In this document: positions 1 through 10,085 of the stretch, piece by piece | Layout: every line of letters starts with the position of its first letter | Numbering within the stretch: position 1 is the stretch's first letter | Source: an uncultured beta proteobacterium | GTDB taxonomy: Bacteria > Pseudomonadota > Gammaproteobacteria > Burkholderiales > Burkholderiaceae_C | DNA: 42,299 nucleotides | Direction of reading: 5' to 3' | NCBI GenBank assembly: GCA_903828665.1 | Contig: CAIKMZ010000069.1 | Location: 1 to 42,299, forward strand | Notes under the pieces: model-generated | The model's database searches: none | What the model was told of the DNA's origin: nothing | What the model saw: only the letters and a program-made list of their open reading frames with translations | Position numbers and translations under genes: made by a program

Positions 1-1612
1 ACTCCCACTCGATGGTCGCGGGCGGCTTGCTGCTGACATCATAAGTGACTCGGTTGATGCCGCGCACTTCATTGATGATGCGGCTCGAAACCTTCTTCAG
101 CAGCGCATAGGGGAGTTCGGCCCAGTCGGCGGTCATGAAATCGCTGGTTTGCACCGCACGCAGTGCCACCACATAGTCATAGGTGCGCCCATCACCCATC
201 ACGCCGACACTCTTGACCGGCAGGAATACCGTGAAGGCCTGACTGGTCAGGTCATACCAGCTCTTGCCCGTGTCCTCATCGATGAAATTGCGCAGTTCCT
301 CGATGAAGATGGCATCCGCGCGGCGCAGCAGATCGGCGTATTCCTTCTTCACCTCGCCCAGAATCCGGACACCCAGCCCAGGCCCTGGAAACGGATGGCG
401 GTACACCATGGCGTGCGGCAAACCGAGCGCGACACCGAGTTCCCGCACCTCGTCCTTGAACAGCTCGCGCAGTGGTTCGAGCAACTTCAGACCGAGTTTT
501 TCGGGCAGACCACCGACATTGTGGTGACTCTTGATGACAACGGCCTTCTTGCTCCCGGCGCCGCCCGACTCGATGACATCCGGGTAGATCGTGCCCTGTG
601 CCAGCCAGGCGACATGGCGCGACTGATCGTTCTTGAGCTTGCCCGCCTCGCACTTGAACACTTCCACAAACTCCCGGCCAATGATCTTGCGCTTGAGCTC
701 CGGATCGCTGACGCCGGCCAGATGTCCCAGGAACTGGTCGGCAGCGTCCACGCGGATGACTTTGGCGTGTAGCTTGCCGACAAACATGTCCATCACCATG
801 TCACCTTCGTCCAGTCGCAACAGGCCGTGGTCGACGAACACGCAGGTCAATTGCTCGCCGATGGCGCGGTGTATAAGCGCCGCGGCGACCGATGAGTCGA
901 CGCCGCCCGAGAGCCCGAGGATGACTTCTTCCTGTCCGACCTGGGCACGGATTCTCTCGACTGCTTCACTGATGTAGTCACCCATGATCCAGTCCGGACG
1001 GGCGCCGCAGATGTCGAGTACGAAGCGCTCCAGAATCGCCGCTCCGCGCTTGGTGTGCGTGACTTCCGGATGAAACTGAACGCCATAAAAGCGCCGTTCT
1101 TCATCGGCCATGCCCGCAATCGGGCAACTGTCGGTGCTGGCCATCAATTGGAAGCCGTGCGGCAGCTCGGTGACCTTGTCACCGTGGCTCATCCAGACTT
1201 CGAGCATGCCGTGGCCCATCGGCGTTGCGTAGTCCTGAATGCCGTCAAGCAGCCGGGTATGGCCATGGGCACGCACATCGGCGTGACCGAATTCGCGCAG
1301 TTTGCTCGGCGCGACCACTCCGCCGAGCTGTACCGCCATCGTGAACATGCCGTAACAGATGCCCAGCACCGGAATGCCGAGTTCGTACACCAGCTTCGGG
1401 GCACGCAAGTCATGCTCTTGATAGGTACTGGCGTGGCTGCCGGACAGAATAATGCCCTTGAGCTTGCCGTCACGCGCGTAGGCCCGCAACCAATCCTCGC
1501 TCACATCACAAGGGTGAACCTCGCAAAACACATGCGCCTCGCGGATGCGCCGCGCAATCAGCTGGGTAACCTGGGAACCGAAATCAAGAATGAGTATTTT
1601 TTGGTGCTGCAT
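1..1612 (-). CDS. guaA: GMP synthase (glutamine-hydrolysing), stop codon cut by window edge
   Basis: Converts XMP to GMP using glutamine and ATP, the last step of guanine nucleotide synthesis, in the cytoplasm. The frame reads from ATG at 1612 and is open for 537 codons to position 2, ending in the family's typical ...TIEWE; only the last two bases of the stop are missing. The N-terminal class I amidotransferase domain has the nucleophile motif GICYGM near residue 83-88 and the FHPEV His/Glu motif near 181-185. The ATP-pyrophosphatase domain has the P-loop SGGVDSS near residues 233-239. The dimerisation domain fills the C-terminus. Length matches the family (about 525-540). No clear Shine-Dalgarno precedes the ATG. 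It lies 131 bp downstream of guaB on the same strand, so the two may be cotranscribed, though a GC-rich repeat separates them. Confidence 0.97.
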   Translation of the reverse strand, partial: MQHQKILILDFGSQVTQLIARRIREAHVFCEVHPCDVSEDWLRAYARDGKLKGIILSGSHASTYQEHDLRAPKLVYELGIPVLGICYGMFTMAVQLGGVVAPSKLREFGHADVRAHGHTRLLDGIQDYATPMGHGMLEVWMSHGDKVTELPHGFQLMASTDSCPIAGMADEERRFYGVQFHPEVTHTKRGAAILERFVLDICGARPDWIMGDYISEAVERIRAQVGQEEVILGLSGGVDSSVAAALIHRAIGEQLTCVFVDHGLLRLDEGDMVMDMFVGKLHAKVIRVDAADQFLGHLAGVSDPELKRKIIGREFVEVFKCEAGKLKNDQSRHVAWLAQGTIYPDVIESGGAGSKKAVVIKSHHNVGGLPEKLGLKLLEPLRELFKDEVRELGVALGLPHAMVYRHPFPGPGLGVRILGEVKKEYADLLRRADAIFIEELRNFIDEDTGKSWYDLTSQAFTVFLPVKSVGVMGDGRTYDYVVALRAVQTSDFMTADWAELPYALLKKVSSRIINEVRGINRVTYDVSSKPPATIEWE

Positions 1613-1649
1613 AGGTGGAGCGGATGATGCGTTTGCCTTGAATCAGGAA

Positions 1650-1743
1650 CACCGTGGAAGCGGCTGAGCCGTGCCACAAGTGTTGCCCCCTGCAAGGGGG
1701 GTGGCGGAGCGACACGCAGTGCGCGGAGCCTGGGGGTGTTCCA
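1650..1743. repeat. GC-rich intergenic repeat between guaB and guaA
   Basis: The gap between the guaB stop and the guaA start holds a compact hairpin (CCCCCT at 1686-1691 against AGGGGG at 1695-1700). It is followed by a segment containing GACACGCAGTGCGCGGAGCC and a terminal CTGGGGGTG just outside the guaB stop. A related arrangement lies at 19559-19727, also ending in a G-run beside the 3' end of a minus-strand gene. I recall such elements as common intergenic repeats in Comamonadaceae, possibly acting as 3' mRNA structures. That is recollection and was not checked by alignment. Confidence 0.5.
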
Positions 1744-3213
1744 TTATTCAGCCCGATAGTTCGGCGCTTCCTTGGTGATCTGCACGTCGTGCACATGGCT
1801 TTCGCGGATGCCCGCCGTGGTGATTTCAACGAACTCGGCCCGGCTCTGCAGGTCCTCGATCGTCGGGCAGCCGCAGTAGCCCATGCTGGCGCGCACGCCG
1901 CCGGCCATCTGGTAGACGATGGCCACCATCGAACCCTTGTACGGCACCCGCCCCTCGATACCTTCGGGAACGAGTTTGTCGGCGTTCGGGTTGCCGGTGG
2001 TGGATTCCTGGAAATAGCGGTCTGCGCTACCCTGCTGCATGGCGCCAATGCTGCCCATGCCACGATAGCTCTTGTAGCTGCGGCCCTGAAACAGGATCAC
2101 TTCGCCCGGCGCCTCCTCGGTGCCGGCAAACATGCTGCCCATCATCACGGTATTGGCACCGGCCGCCAAGGCCTTGGCAATGTCACCGCTGTAACGTATG
2201 CCGCCGTCCGCAATAAGCGGAATGCCGCTTCCCCGCAGCGCTGTGGCCACGTTGTCGATGGCCATGATCTGCGGCACACCAACGCCGGCCACGATGCGCG
2301 TGGTGCAAATGGAGCCGGGCCCGATGCCGACCTTGACAGCATCGGCGCCGGCCTCCGCCAGCGCAAGAGCGGCTGCGCCGGTGGCGATGTTGCCGCCGAT
2401 GACATCGACCTGCGGGTAGTTGCGCTTGACCCAGCGCACGCGTTCGATCACGCCGTGGCTGTGACCGTGGGCGGTATCGACGACGATGGCATCGACACCC
2501 GCGCGCACCAGCGCCTCGACCCGCTCTTCTGTCCCCTCGCCGACACCGACTGCCGCGCCGACGCGCAACTTGCCCTGGGCGTCGCGCGCCGCATTGGGGA
2601 AGCTGGTCTGCTTGGTGATGTCCTTGACAGTGATCAGGCCCTTGAGTTCAAAGGCATCATTGACCACCAGCAGGCGCTCGATCTTGTACTGGTTGAGCAG
2701 TACCTTGGCCTGCGCCAGCGTCGTGCCATCCGGCACCGTGACCAGCTTGTCGCGCTGCGTCATGATGTGGCTGACGGGCAGGTCATAGCGCGTCTCAAAG
2801 CGCAGATCGCGTCCGGTAACGATACCCACGACCTTGCCGCCGTCGAGAACCGGGAAACCGGATACCCCAAGCTGCTCCGACAGATTGATGACCTGGCGAA
2901 CGGTATGCTGCGGCGAGATCACAACCGGGTCACGCAACACACCGGATTCGTAGCGTTTGACCTTGGCGACCTGGGCTGCCTGCTCCTGCGGCGACAGATT
3001 CTTGTGAACGATGCCGATGCCGCCCTCCTGTGCAATGGCAATGGCCAGTCGCGCTTCGGTCACGGTGTCCATGGCGGCCGAGACCAGCGGCAGGTTCAAT
3101 GCGATATTGCGGGAGAAACGGGTTGCGAGTGAAGTGTCCTTGGGCAGGACCTGGGAGTACGCCGGCACCAACAAGACATCGTCGAAGGTGAGCGCTTTGC
3201 CAATAAGGCGCAT
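1744..3213 (-). CDS. guaB: Inosine-5'-monophosphate dehydrogenase
   Basis: Oxidises IMP to XMP with NAD+, the committed step of guanine nucleotide synthesis and the reaction just before GuaA. The start at 3213 ([15 protein letters not shown]) gives 489 residues, the usual bacterial length. The open frame reaches to 3279, but the extra 22 residues do not resemble the family, and a GGAG lies 8-9 bases before the 3213 ATG. The catalytic loop GSICTT puts the nucleophile at Cys303. Two CBS domains fill roughly residues 95-205, seen as a stretch with [17 protein letters not shown] and the ITVKDITKQ region. The flap region with [10 protein letters not shown] is present. It is divergent from the DUF4124 gene. 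Confidence 0.97.
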   Translation of the reverse strand: MRLIGKALTFDDVLLVPAYSQVLPKDTSLATRFSRNIALNLPLVSAAMDTVTEARLAIAIAQEGGIGIVHKNLSPQEQAAQVAKVKRYESGVLRDPVVISPQHTVRQVINLSEQLGVSGFPVLDGGKVVGIVTGRDLRFETRYDLPVSHIMTQRDKLVTVPDGTTLAQAKVLLNQYKIERLLVVNDAFELKGLITVKDITKQTSFPNAARDAQGKLRVGAAVGVGEGTEERVEALVRAGVDAIVVDTAHGHSHGVIERVRWVKRNYPQVDVIGGNIATGAAALALAEAGADAVKVGIGPGSICTTRIVAGVGVPQIMAIDNVATALRGSGIPLIADGGIRYSGDIAKALAAGANTVMMGSMFAGTEEAPGEVILFQGRSYKSYRGMGSIGAMQQGSADRYFQESTTGNPNADKLVPEGIEGRVPYKGSMVAIVYQMAGGVRASMGYCGCPTIEDLQSRAEFVEITTAGIRESHVHDVQITKEAPNYRAE

Positions 3214-3350
3214 ATTCTTGGGCTCCAAATTGTCAATTGTACCCACGCCGGAGTACCGGTCTGCATCCGGGATCGCCAAAAACCGACATCCGGGCAGGCC
3301 AAACAGGACGCCTGCTTGATCATCGAAGAAAGGGCAGGCTAAACTCGCGC

Positions 3351-3821
3351 ATGAACCAAATTCAACGTTTCCTGCTTGTCGCGGCTTGCTTGGTATCGAT
3401 GAGCGCGGCAGCCCAATGGCAGTGGCTCGACAAGGACGGTCGCAAGGTGTTCAGCGATCGCGCGCCGCCGCCTGAGGTGCTGGAGAAAGATATTCTGAAG
3501 CGCCCGCTGGGCAAGGCCTCGGCACCCGTTCCGCAAACCGAGGCCAGCGCACCGCGCCTGAGCGGTATCGACAAGGATCTGCTGGAGAAGAAACGCAAGG
3601 CGGATGAGGCTGACCTTGCCAAGCGCAAGGCTGAACAGGAGCAGTTTGTCAAAGCCAGGATCGAGAATTGCGCCCGCGCCAAACAGGCCCGGGCCACTTA
3701 TGCGTCGGGTCAGCGACTGGCGAGGATCAATGAAAAAGGCGAGCGTGAAATCGTTGACGACGCCATTCGCAACGCCGAGTTGAAGCGGATCGACGCCATC
3801 ATCCAGTCCGACTGCAACTAG
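3351..3821 (+). CDS. DUF4124-type exported protein
   Basis: A 156-residue protein of unknown function. It starts with a basic residue and a hydrophobic stretch (about residues 5-21, ending SAAAQ), a probable Sec signal peptide, so it should be periplasmic. Directly after comes [17 protein letters not shown], the signature of DUF4124 domains, which are small exported domains common in proteobacteria. The rest is a charged helix rich in Lys, Glu and Arg (about residues 75-115), possibly coiled coil, with two Cys in the C-terminal half. The ATG at 3351 was chosen because it places the signal peptide at the N-terminus; upstream in-frame codons do not. A TTGATC/TAAACT pair with an 18 bp spacer ends only 5 bases before the ATG, so the transcript could be nearly leaderless (weak evidence). 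Confidence 0.8.
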   Translation: MNQIQRFLLVAACLVSMSAAAQWQWLDKDGRKVFSDRAPPPEVLEKDILKRPLGKASAPVPQTEASAPRLSGIDKDLLEKKRKADEADLAKRKAEQEQFVKARIENCARAKQARATYASGQRLARINEKGEREIVDDAIRNAELKRIDAIIQSDCN

Positions 3822-3842
3822 CCGACGGAGTCAGGCGCGGGT

Positions 3843-4190
3843 TCAATAGCCGGCTTTGGCACCGGCACGCTTCTTGATGAACAGGCCTGCAGTTCGTGCG
3901 CCCTGCCGGACGAAACGCTCGCGACGCGCTACCTTCGGATCCACGGTGAGCGGCCGATAGATCTCGACCCGATCCTGCGCACGCAGCGGCTGATCCAGAC
4001 CGGCTTTGCGCCCCCAGACACCCACCACCACTGTGTTCAGATCAATGCCAGGGAAGAGTTGCAGCAGGCCGCTGGCTTGCAGGGCCTGCAATACGGTGCA
4101 GGAACGCGCCAGTTCGAGCGCCACTTCCTGCACGTTGCGCGCCGCCGGCGCGTAAACCACGCTCACCCGGATCGGTGTCTCAGCCGCCAT
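3843..4190 (-). CDS. rnfH: RnfH family ubiquitin-like protein
   Basis: A 115-residue protein of the RnfH/PF03658 family, which has a beta-grasp (ubiquitin-like) fold; its cellular role is not established. Visible features are the N-terminal strand IRVSVVYAP, the helix VQEVALELARSCTVLQALQASGL and the signature GVWGRKAGLDQPLRAQDRVE followed by IYRPLTVDPKVARRER. The tail is basic (KKRAGAKAGY). The start at 4190 (MAAETPIRV) is preferred over the longer frame to 4247 because the extra 19 residues overlap ratA and do not look like the family. Its ATG overlaps the last 11 bases of ratA, which implies translational coupling, and the ratA-rnfH pair is conserved in many proteobacteria. Confidence 0.9.
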   Translation of the reverse strand: MAAETPIRVSVVYAPAARNVQEVALELARSCTVLQALQASGLLQLFPGIDLNTVVVGVWGRKAGLDQPLRAQDRVEIYRPLTVDPKVARRERFVRQGARTAGLFIKKRAGAKAGY

Positions 4191-4623
4191 AGACCTGTCC
4201 CGCGCGCTTGACGAAGGCATCGACCATGCTGCTGGCAATCTTGTCAAAAACAGGCCCGACCAGTTTGCTCAGGGTGCCATTGTCAAAACCGTAATGAAGG
4301 GTCAGTTCAACCCGGCAGGCGCGCTCCGCATCGTCGCCAAGGGGCAGGAAGCTCCACTCGCCATCGAGTCGGGAGAAAGGGCCATCAACCAGCTTCATGC
4401 TGACCCGGCGACCCGGAACATGCTCATTGCGGGTCGTGAAAGTCTGGCGAATGCCGCTGAACGAAATACCGATCTCGGCCAGCATCCCGCTCTCGTCTCC
4501 GCTGACCACGCGCGCCCGGTCACACCACGGCAGGAACTGGGCATAGCGGTCGACATCGGTGACAAGCGCATACATTTCTTGCGGGCTGTACCAGATCAGG
4601 ACGGACTTCGTTACGGTTTTCAT
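4180..4623 (-). CDS. ratA: RatA / COQ10-type START-domain protein
   Basis: A 147-residue single-domain protein of the polyketide cyclase/START (COQ10, PF03364) family. The N-terminus MKTVTKSVLIWYSPQEMYAL, then DVDRYAQFLPWC, is characteristic. In E. coli the homologue RatA (PasT) has been reported to bind 50S subunits, and the eukaryotic relatives bind ubiquinone. Which role applies here cannot be told from sequence. It is divergent from smpB (68 bp between starts) and overlaps rnfH downstream, the common proteobacterial arrangement. Confidence 0.92.
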   Translation of the reverse strand: MKTVTKSVLIWYSPQEMYALVTDVDRYAQFLPWCDRARVVSGDESGMLAEIGISFSGIRQTFTTRNEHVPGRRVSMKLVDGPFSRLDGEWSFLPLGDDAERACRVELTLHYGFDNGTLSKLVGPVFDKIASSMVDAFVKRAGQVYGG

Positions 4624-4691
4624 AGAATGCAGGTCTGCGCGGGATTGTAGACAAGCCTTGTACGCATGACTTACACCCCCACATTGACTCC

Positions 4692-5165
4692 ATGGCCAAA
4701 AAACCCGAAACCGCTGCCCGCATCGCCGACAACAAGAAGGCCGCCTACAACTATTTCTTTGAAGAGCGCTTTGAAGCCGGTCTGGTGCTCGAAGGCTGGG
4801 AGGTCAAATCGCTGCGCGAAGGCAAGGTGCAGTTGACCGATGGCTACGTCGTGATTCGCAATGGCGAACTGTTTCTCATCGGCTTGCAGATCAACCCGCT
4901 GGGAACGGCTTCGACCCATATCAGCCCCGACAAGTCGCGCACCAGGAAGCTCCTGATGCACAAGGAAGAGATCAAGCGCCTGATCGGCAAGGTCGAGCAG
5001 AAGGGCTACACGCTGGTGCCGCTCAATCTGCACTGGAAGGCCGGCAAGATCAAATGCGAAATCGCGCTGGCCAAGGGCAAGGCCGAGCACGACAAGCGCG
5101 ACACAATCAAGGATCGCGAAGGCAAGCGTGAAGTGGAGCGCGCCATGAAGGGCCGCAACCGGTAA
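4692..5165 (+). CDS. smpB: SsrA (tmRNA)-binding protein
   Basis: SmpB binds the tRNA-like part of tmRNA and brings it to stalled ribosomes for trans-translation. The protein has 157 residues, the normal length. The oligonucleotide-binding barrel is visible in [20 protein letters not shown] and [14 protein letters not shown], with [18 protein letters not shown] before the basic C-terminal tail (about residues 130-157), which inserts into the mRNA channel. The gene is divergent from ratA. The tmRNA gene itself is not in the window. Downstream is a 103 bp convergent gap; a GCCTTG/CAAGGC inverted repeat at 5201-5218 lacks a T-run, so no intrinsic terminator is called. Confidence 0.97.
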   Translation: MAKKPETAARIADNKKAAYNYFFEERFEAGLVLEGWEVKSLREGKVQLTDGYVVIRNGELFLIGLQINPLGTASTHISPDKSRTRKLLMHKEEIKRLIGKVEQKGYTLVPLNLHWKAGKIKCEIALAKGKAEHDKRDTIKDREGKREVERAMKGRNR

Positions 5166-5268
5166 CTCCATTCCCAAATCATCCCTGTCGTTGTTGCTTC
5201 GCCTTGCCGTGCCAAGGCACTGTCTGCGGCGACGCGCCTAGACAGGAATATTTTGGAAAAGGAATAAG

Positions 5269-6396
5269 TCAGGTTAAATTGCGCAAGGGGTGCGCATGAG
5301 CCGGCCAGGGGCTGTCGAAGAACGGCACCACCATGTCGGTTGTCACATCTTCCACTACGGCAGGTTGCCACTTCGGAGTCTGGTCCTTGTCGACCGCCAG
5401 GGCGCGGATGCCTTCAACCGTTTCGCTGCTGGCGCCCGACCGCCCCAGATGCCGGGTGTTGAAACAGTGACGAACCATGTCGCGTTCCATGCGCAGATCA
5501 TCGGCCAGCGCCAATGTCCGACCTCGACGGATCTGCGCCAGCACCACGTGCAGCATCAAGGGCGAACGCTTGCGCAAGGCGGCGGCCGTCTGCTGTGCCC
5601 ACGTGTTGTCGGCGACCTCCAGCGCTGCCAGGATGGCAGCCACCGATTCGAGCGAAAAATAGCGTTCAATCTGTTCGGTCAAACCGGTCGGCAGCACGTC
5701 AGTCGCGACGGTATAGCGGGCAAGCCAGGCGTCCAGCGCAAGCGGTGTCGCCAGATCCAACTCGGCCAACGCCTCCCAGGCTGAAACGAGCTGGTTCGGA
5801 TCAAAGCAGACATCGGCCAGGCCCAATGCGATGGCCGGTCCGGCGCTGATCACTTCACCGGTCAGGGCAAGCCATTCACCAGCATAGCCCGGGCAGCGGC
5901 TCAGGAAATAGCCGCCGCCGACGTCGGGGAATAGCCCGATGTTGGTCTCCGGCATCGCCATCTTCGTGCGCTGTGTGACGATCCGGGTTCTGGCGCCCTG
6001 GGCAATGCCCATGCCACCGCCCATGACGATGCCGTCCATGAAGGCGATGACTCGCTTGGGGTAGGTGTGAACCAGGTGATTGAGCGTGTACTCTTCGGTG
6101 AAGAAATCTTCTAATTCAGCGTTGCCCGCGAGCGCCGCCTGATAAAAGAAGCGGATGTCGCCGCCAGCGCAAAAGGCGCCAAACGGCCCGCTCTTGTTGC
6201 TGCCGCGAATCGCCACCGCCTTGACCTGCGGGTTGTCACGCCAGTCCAGCAAACACGCCGTGAGGCTGCGGATCATGGCAAGTGACAGGGCGTTGAGCGC
6301 CTGCGGCCGGTTCAGCGTGATGAAGCCAGTCTGGCCACGGATTTCCGTCAGGACATCGGGTGCGGCCTGCGTCGGCAGCGCGGCTTGTGTCGTCAT
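5269..6396 (-). CDS. Enoyl-CoA hydratase/isomerase family, 3-hydroxyisobutyryl-CoA hydrolase-like
   Basis: A crotonase-fold protein of 375 residues, longer than ordinary enoyl-CoA hydratases (about 260) and matching the 3-hydroxyisobutyryl-CoA hydrolase subgroup, which acts in valine breakdown. Signature stretches are GFITLNRPQALNALS, the oxyanion-hole region FCAGGDIR, IAFMDGIVMGGGMG and METNIGLFPDVGGGYFLSR. The C-terminal half carries the helical region seen in that subgroup. The start at 6396 was chosen because its ATG overlaps the TGA of the upstream transporter gene (ATGA), implying coupling; the frame extends to 6501 only inside that gene. Substrate assignment is inference from subfamily resemblance, and a simple hydratase is less likely given the length. 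Confidence 0.88.
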   Translation of the reverse strand: MTTQAALPTQAAPDVLTEIRGQTGFITLNRPQALNALSLAMIRSLTACLLDWRDNPQVKAVAIRGSNKSGPFGAFCAGGDIRFFYQAALAGNAELEDFFTEEYTLNHLVHTYPKRVIAFMDGIVMGGGMGIAQGARTRIVTQRTKMAMPETNIGLFPDVGGGYFLSRCPGYAGEWLALTGEVISAGPAIALGLADVCFDPNQLVSAWEALAELDLATPLALDAWLARYTVATDVLPTGLTEQIERYFSLESVAAILAALEVADNTWAQQTAAALRKRSPLMLHVVLAQIRRGRTLALADDLRMERDMVRHCFNTRHLGRSGASSETVEGIRALAVDKDQTPKWQPAVVEDVTTDMVVPFFDSPWPAHAHPLRNLT

Positions 6397-7268
6397 TCTC
6401 TGTTTCTCCAGCCTATCAATTCGTTGGTCACCAAGGCGCCGATCACCAGCGCCCCACCTGTCAGAACCTGCAAGCCCGGCACTTCGTTGGCGCCGAGCCA
6501 CGCCAGCAGGATACCGAAAATCACTTCCAGCAAACCGAGCAAGGAGACTTCAGGCGCCTTGAGCACGCGCGCGCACAGCACGGCCAGCGCCGACGGAATC
6601 GCCAGTTGCACCAGGCCCAGGCCCGCCAGCAGGATCAGATCGTGCCGCGAGGCCTGAAACGGGAATGCCAGCGGCAAGGTGATCATGCAGGACATGACGG
6701 CGCCAATCAGCACGGCTGGTATCAGATCGACGTCATGTCCCTGGGCATGGGCGTGCTGCGTCAGCGTCCAGTTGGCGGCGCCGGAAAACGGCACACCCAA
6801 TGCCACCAGGGTGCCGATGAAACTCGTACCTTGTGCCATCTGGCTGCCATACATCCACGCAATGCCCGCGCCTGCCACGACAATCGCAAACCAGGTCCGC
6901 AGCGGGATGCGGTGGCCGATGAAAATGCGTGCGCCCAGAGCGGTCAGCAAGGGGCCGATCGACATGGTGACGAGCACGGTGGCCGTGCTGGTCAGCGTCA
7001 AGGCGAGCATGAAGAACGTAAACATGCCGCACCAGCACAAGCCGGACAACCATTGCGCCAAGCCCACGCTGCGCATGCGCCGGAACACGTCGCGCCCCTG
7101 GAAAACCGGCATCAGCACCAATAGCACCAGCACGGTGAAGAAGCTGCGCCAGAAGGTCACCTCAAAGCTGCGCGCGTGCTCCAGATGGCGCGTCACGACC
7201 CCGGCGATGGACCACATCAGGGTCACCGCCACCATCAGGAGAACCGCCCTGTTGTGAGTCAGCTTCAA
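6393..7268 (-). CDS. EamA/DMT-family transporter, TTG start
   Basis: A 291-residue integral membrane protein with about ten hydrophobic segments, laid out as two five-helix repeats typical of the drug/metabolite transporter superfamily (EamA domains). The first segment is LLMVAVTLMWSIAGVV, followed by TRHLEHARSFEVTFWRSFF, a usual EamA opening. The last helices include LLGLLEVIFGILLAWLG. The substrate cannot be predicted. The start appears to be TTG at 7268, because the residues LTHNRAV before the first helix look genuine; the next ATG (7235) would cut into the first helix. Only 8 bp separate it from the typA stop, and its stop overlaps the next gene, so it probably belongs to a typA-eamA-hydrolase transcript. 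Confidence 0.87.
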   Translation of the reverse strand: MKLTHNRAVLLMVAVTLMWSIAGVVTRHLEHARSFEVTFWRSFFTVLVLLVLMPVFQGRDVFRRMRSVGLAQWLSGLCWCGMFTFFMLALTLTSTATVLVTMSIGPLLTALGARIFIGHRIPLRTWFAIVVAGAGIAWMYGSQMAQGTSFIGTLVALGVPFSGAANWTLTQHAHAQGHDVDLIPAVLIGAVMSCMITLPLAFPFQASRHDLILLAGLGLVQLAIPSALAVLCARVLKAPEVSLLGLLEVIFGILLAWLGANEVPGLQVLTGGALVIGALVTNELIGWRNRE

Positions 7269-7276
7269 TCCGGCGA

Positions 7277-9109
7277 TTACACGGGTCCGCGGGCAGCGCG
7301 CTTGCGCTCGCTCTCGGTCAGGTGGCGCTTGCGCAGTCGAATCGATTTGGGCGTGATTTCAACCAGCTCATCGTCCTCGATGAATTCAACGCCGTATTCC
7401 AGCGTGCAATCGATCGGCGGTGTGATCTTGATCGCGTCTTCCTTGCCGCTGACGCGGAAGTTGGTCAACTGCTTGGTGCGTGTGGCGTTGACCACCAGAT
7501 CATTTTCGCGGCTGTGGATGCCGACGATCATGCCTTCGTACACCGGGTCGTTGGCCTTGACAAACATGCGACCCCGGTCATCGAGCTTGCCCAGCGCGTA
7601 GGTGAAAATTTCACCCGCATCCATGGAAATCAGCACGCCGTTCTTGCGCCCGCCGATCTCGCCCTTGTACGGCTCATAGCTGTCAAAGATGTTGGAGATC
7701 AGGCCAGTGCCGCGTGTCAGGTTGAGGAATTCGTTGGTAAAACCGATCAGGCCACGTGCCGGAATGCGGTACTCCAGGCGCACGCGCCCGCGTCCGTCCG
7801 ACTCCATGTTGAACAGGTCGCCGCGACGCTCGCCCAGGGCCTGCATCACGCCGCCCTGGTGCTGCTCCTCGATGTCGACCGTCACCATTTCGATCGGCTC
7901 GTACTTTTCGCCATTGACGATTTTGTAAACGACGCGCGGCTTGGACACCGCCAGTTCGTAGCCTTCGCGGCGCATGTTTTCCAGCAGGATGGTCAAGTGC
8001 AGTTCGCCGCGACCCATGACTTCAAAGATGCCTTCTTCGCCGGTTTCCTTGACGCGCAGCGCCACGTTGTGTTGCAGCTCTTTCTGCAGGCGGTCCCAGA
8101 TCTGCCGGCTGGTGACGTACTTGCCTTCACGCCCGGCCAGCGGACTGGTGTTGACGCAGAAGTTCATGGTCAGGGTCGGTTCGTCGACTTTGAGCATGGG
8201 CAGCGGCATCGGAGTGACGGGATCGGTGATGGTGACGCCAATGCCGATGTCGGTCAGGCCGTTGATCAGCACGATTTCACCTGGCCCGGCGTCCGTCGCC
8301 TGGACTCGCTCCAAGCCCTGGAATGTCAACACCTGGTTGACGCGTCCTTTGACGGCCTTGCCGTCCGGACCTTCCATGACCACCACGTCCATCATGGGTC
8401 GGATGGTTCCCTGGCTGATGCGGCCCACACCGATACGCCCGACGAAGGTCGAGAAGTCCAGTGCAGAAATCTGCAGTTGCAGCGGCGCCGCAGGGTCGCC
8501 CTGCTGGTGCGGCACGTGGTCGAGGATGGTGTTGAACAGGGCCGACATGTCGGGTCCCCACTGTTCACCCTGCTCGCCTTCTTCCATCGACGACCAGCCG
8601 TTGATACCCGAGGCGTAGACGACAGGGAAATCCAGTTGTTCATCGGTGGCGCCGAGCTTGTCGAACAGGTCGAAAGCGGCGTTCACAACCCACTCTGGGC
8701 GCGAACCCGGTTTGTCGACCTTGTTCACAACCAGAATCGGCTTGAGGCCCAGGGCCAGTGCCTTCTTGGTGACGAAACGCGTTTGCGGCATCGGGCCTTC
8801 CTGCGCGTCGATCAGCAGCACAACGCCATCGACCATGCTCAGGGCACGTTCCACTTCGCCGCCGAAGTCAGCGTGGCCCGGGGTGTCGACGATGTTGATG
8901 TGCGTGTCTTTCCAGGTCACGGCGCAGTTCTTGGCCAGAATCGTGATGCCGCGCTCCTTTTCGATGGCGTTGTTGTCCATCACGGTATCGACCACCTTCT
9001 CATGCTGGGCAAAGGTGCCGGACTGGCGCAGCAATTGGTCGACCATCGTTGTCTTGCCGTGGTCAACGTGGGCAATGATGGCAATGTTGCGAATTTGTTT
9101 ATGACTCAT
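7277..9109 (-). CDS. typA: Translational GTPase TypA/BipA
   Basis: A 610-residue ribosome-associated GTPase of the elongation-factor G-like family, linked to 50S assembly and growth under stress such as cold. The G1 loop AHVDHGKTT is at residues 13-21, the G2 region has KERGITI, G3 is DTPGHADFG, and G4 NKVDKPG is clear. The later domains contain the EF-G domain III/V-like stretches ([20 protein letters not shown]) and the BipA-specific C-terminal domain ending in [17 protein letters not shown]. Length matches the family. Its start is 24 bp downstream of truB with an AAGAGAAAG-type ribosome site, so it may be the last gene of the rimP-truB operon or have its own promoter. Confidence 0.97.
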   Translation of the reverse strand: MSHKQIRNIAIIAHVDHGKTTMVDQLLRQSGTFAQHEKVVDTVMDNNAIEKERGITILAKNCAVTWKDTHINIVDTPGHADFGGEVERALSMVDGVVLLIDAQEGPMPQTRFVTKKALALGLKPILVVNKVDKPGSRPEWVVNAAFDLFDKLGATDEQLDFPVVYASGINGWSSMEEGEQGEQWGPDMSALFNTILDHVPHQQGDPAAPLQLQISALDFSTFVGRIGVGRISQGTIRPMMDVVVMEGPDGKAVKGRVNQVLTFQGLERVQATDAGPGEIVLINGLTDIGIGVTITDPVTPMPLPMLKVDEPTLTMNFCVNTSPLAGREGKYVTSRQIWDRLQKELQHNVALRVKETGEEGIFEVMGRGELHLTILLENMRREGYELAVSKPRVVYKIVNGEKYEPIEMVTVDIEEQHQGGVMQALGERRGDLFNMESDGRGRVRLEYRIPARGLIGFTNEFLNLTRGTGLISNIFDSYEPYKGEIGGRKNGVLISMDAGEIFTYALGKLDDRGRMFVKANDPVYEGMIVGIHSRENDLVVNATRTKQLTNFRVSGKEDAIKITPPIDCTLEYGVEFIEDDELVEITPKSIRLRKRHLTESERKRAARGPV

Positions 9110-9133
9110 GGTTTACTTTCTCTTAAATCCCGA

Positions 9134-10081
9134 CTAACTAACTCTGGTCATCTGCTCAATCTCGATCGGACTGAGCAAGCGCCCCGGTATCAATTCACCC
9201 GCCCTGACATGGGCCGTGCCCAGCAAGGCAGGCGGGCTTTGTGCATACACTGCGACCAATTCCTGGTCTGCCCACTCGCCGCGTCGCCGCAAGCCGCTCA
9301 GAAAGCGTCCGGCATTCTCCTCGTCGAGTGTCACCACCGGTTGCTCGTCGAGCAGCGAATCCACCGGCAGCAGGCACTTCAATCTCTCTTCTTCCGTCAT
9401 GGCTTCCAGCGCCGCCAGCGTCACGCATTGCGCAGCCAGGAAGCCGCCGGTCTCGACCCGGCGCAAGGCTGTCAGGTGCGCACCGCATCTCAAGGCCTCG
9501 CCAATGTCCTCGCCCAGCGTGCGGATGTAAGTCCCCTTGCTGCAACGGACGCTCATCCGGATCGCGCGCTGGGCACCGTCCGAATCGTCGAACGCCAGCT
9601 TCAGGTCATGAATCGTGACCGCACGCGATTCCCGTTCAACTTCAATCCCGGCCCGCGCGTACTCATACAAGGCCTTGCCGTCCTTTTTCAGGGCGCTGTG
9701 CATCGGCGGTGTCTGCCGGATCGGCCCGGAAAACCGGGCGCACGCGCGGCGAAGATCTTCCTCGCGCACGTCCACTGCGCGCTCCTCAATCACCTCTCCC
9801 TCGGCATCGCCGGTGCTGGTCTTGACGCCCAGCTGCGCCGTCGCCTCATAGGTCTTGTCCGCATCGAGCTGGAGCTGGCTGAACTTCGTCGCCGCGCCAA
9901 AACACAAGGGCAGAACCCCTGTGGCCAACGGGTCCAGCGTACCCGTATGCCCCGCCTTCTCGGCACGCAGCAGCCATTTCACCTTCTGCAAGGCGTCATT
10001 GCTGGACCAGCCCAGCGCCTTGTCCAGCAGCAGCACCCCATGCACGGGGCGCCTGGCAACCCGTGCACGTGGCGCGTTCAT
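9134..10081 (-). CDS. truB: tRNA pseudouridine-55 synthase
   Basis: Makes pseudouridine at position 55 in the T-loop of tRNAs. 315 residues, normal for the family. The catalytic motif GHTGTLDPLATGVLP places the nucleophile at Asp50 when the protein starts at 10081 (MNAPRARVARRPVHGVLLLDK). The in-frame codon at 10123 would add 14 residues overlapping rbfA and is not supported. Other family motifs are the SALKKDGKALYEYAR stretch and CSKGTYIRTLGEDIGEAL. The start lies 4 bp after the rbfA stop, so the two are probably translationally coupled. Confidence 0.96.
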   Translation of the reverse strand: MNAPRARVARRPVHGVLLLDKALGWSSNDALQKVKWLLRAEKAGHTGTLDPLATGVLPLCFGAATKFSQLQLDADKTYEATAQLGVKTSTGDAEGEVIEERAVDVREEDLRRACARFSGPIRQTPPMHSALKKDGKALYEYARAGIEVERESRAVTIHDLKLAFDDSDGAQRAIRMSVRCSKGTYIRTLGEDIGEALRCGAHLTALRRVETGGFLAAQCVTLAALEAMTEEERLKCLLPVDSLLDEQPVVTLDEENAGRFLSGLRRRGEWADQELVAVYAQSPPALLGTAHVRAGELIPGRLLSPIEIEQMTRVS

Positions 10082-10085
10082 GCGG

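Noticed and set aside
1654-3132. 492-codon plus-strand frame opposite guaB
   Set aside because: GuaB with its catalytic motif lies on the other strand, and the frame starts in the intergenic repeat.
4180-4623. Calling ratA-rnfH a toxin-antitoxin pair
   Set aside because: The proteins are conserved housekeeping families; a toxin role reported for RatA is not supported by sequence here, and RnfH is not an established antitoxin.
5201-5218. Terminator after smpB
   Set aside because: The GCCTTG/CAAGGC inverted repeat is not followed by a T-run, so an intrinsic terminator is not supported.
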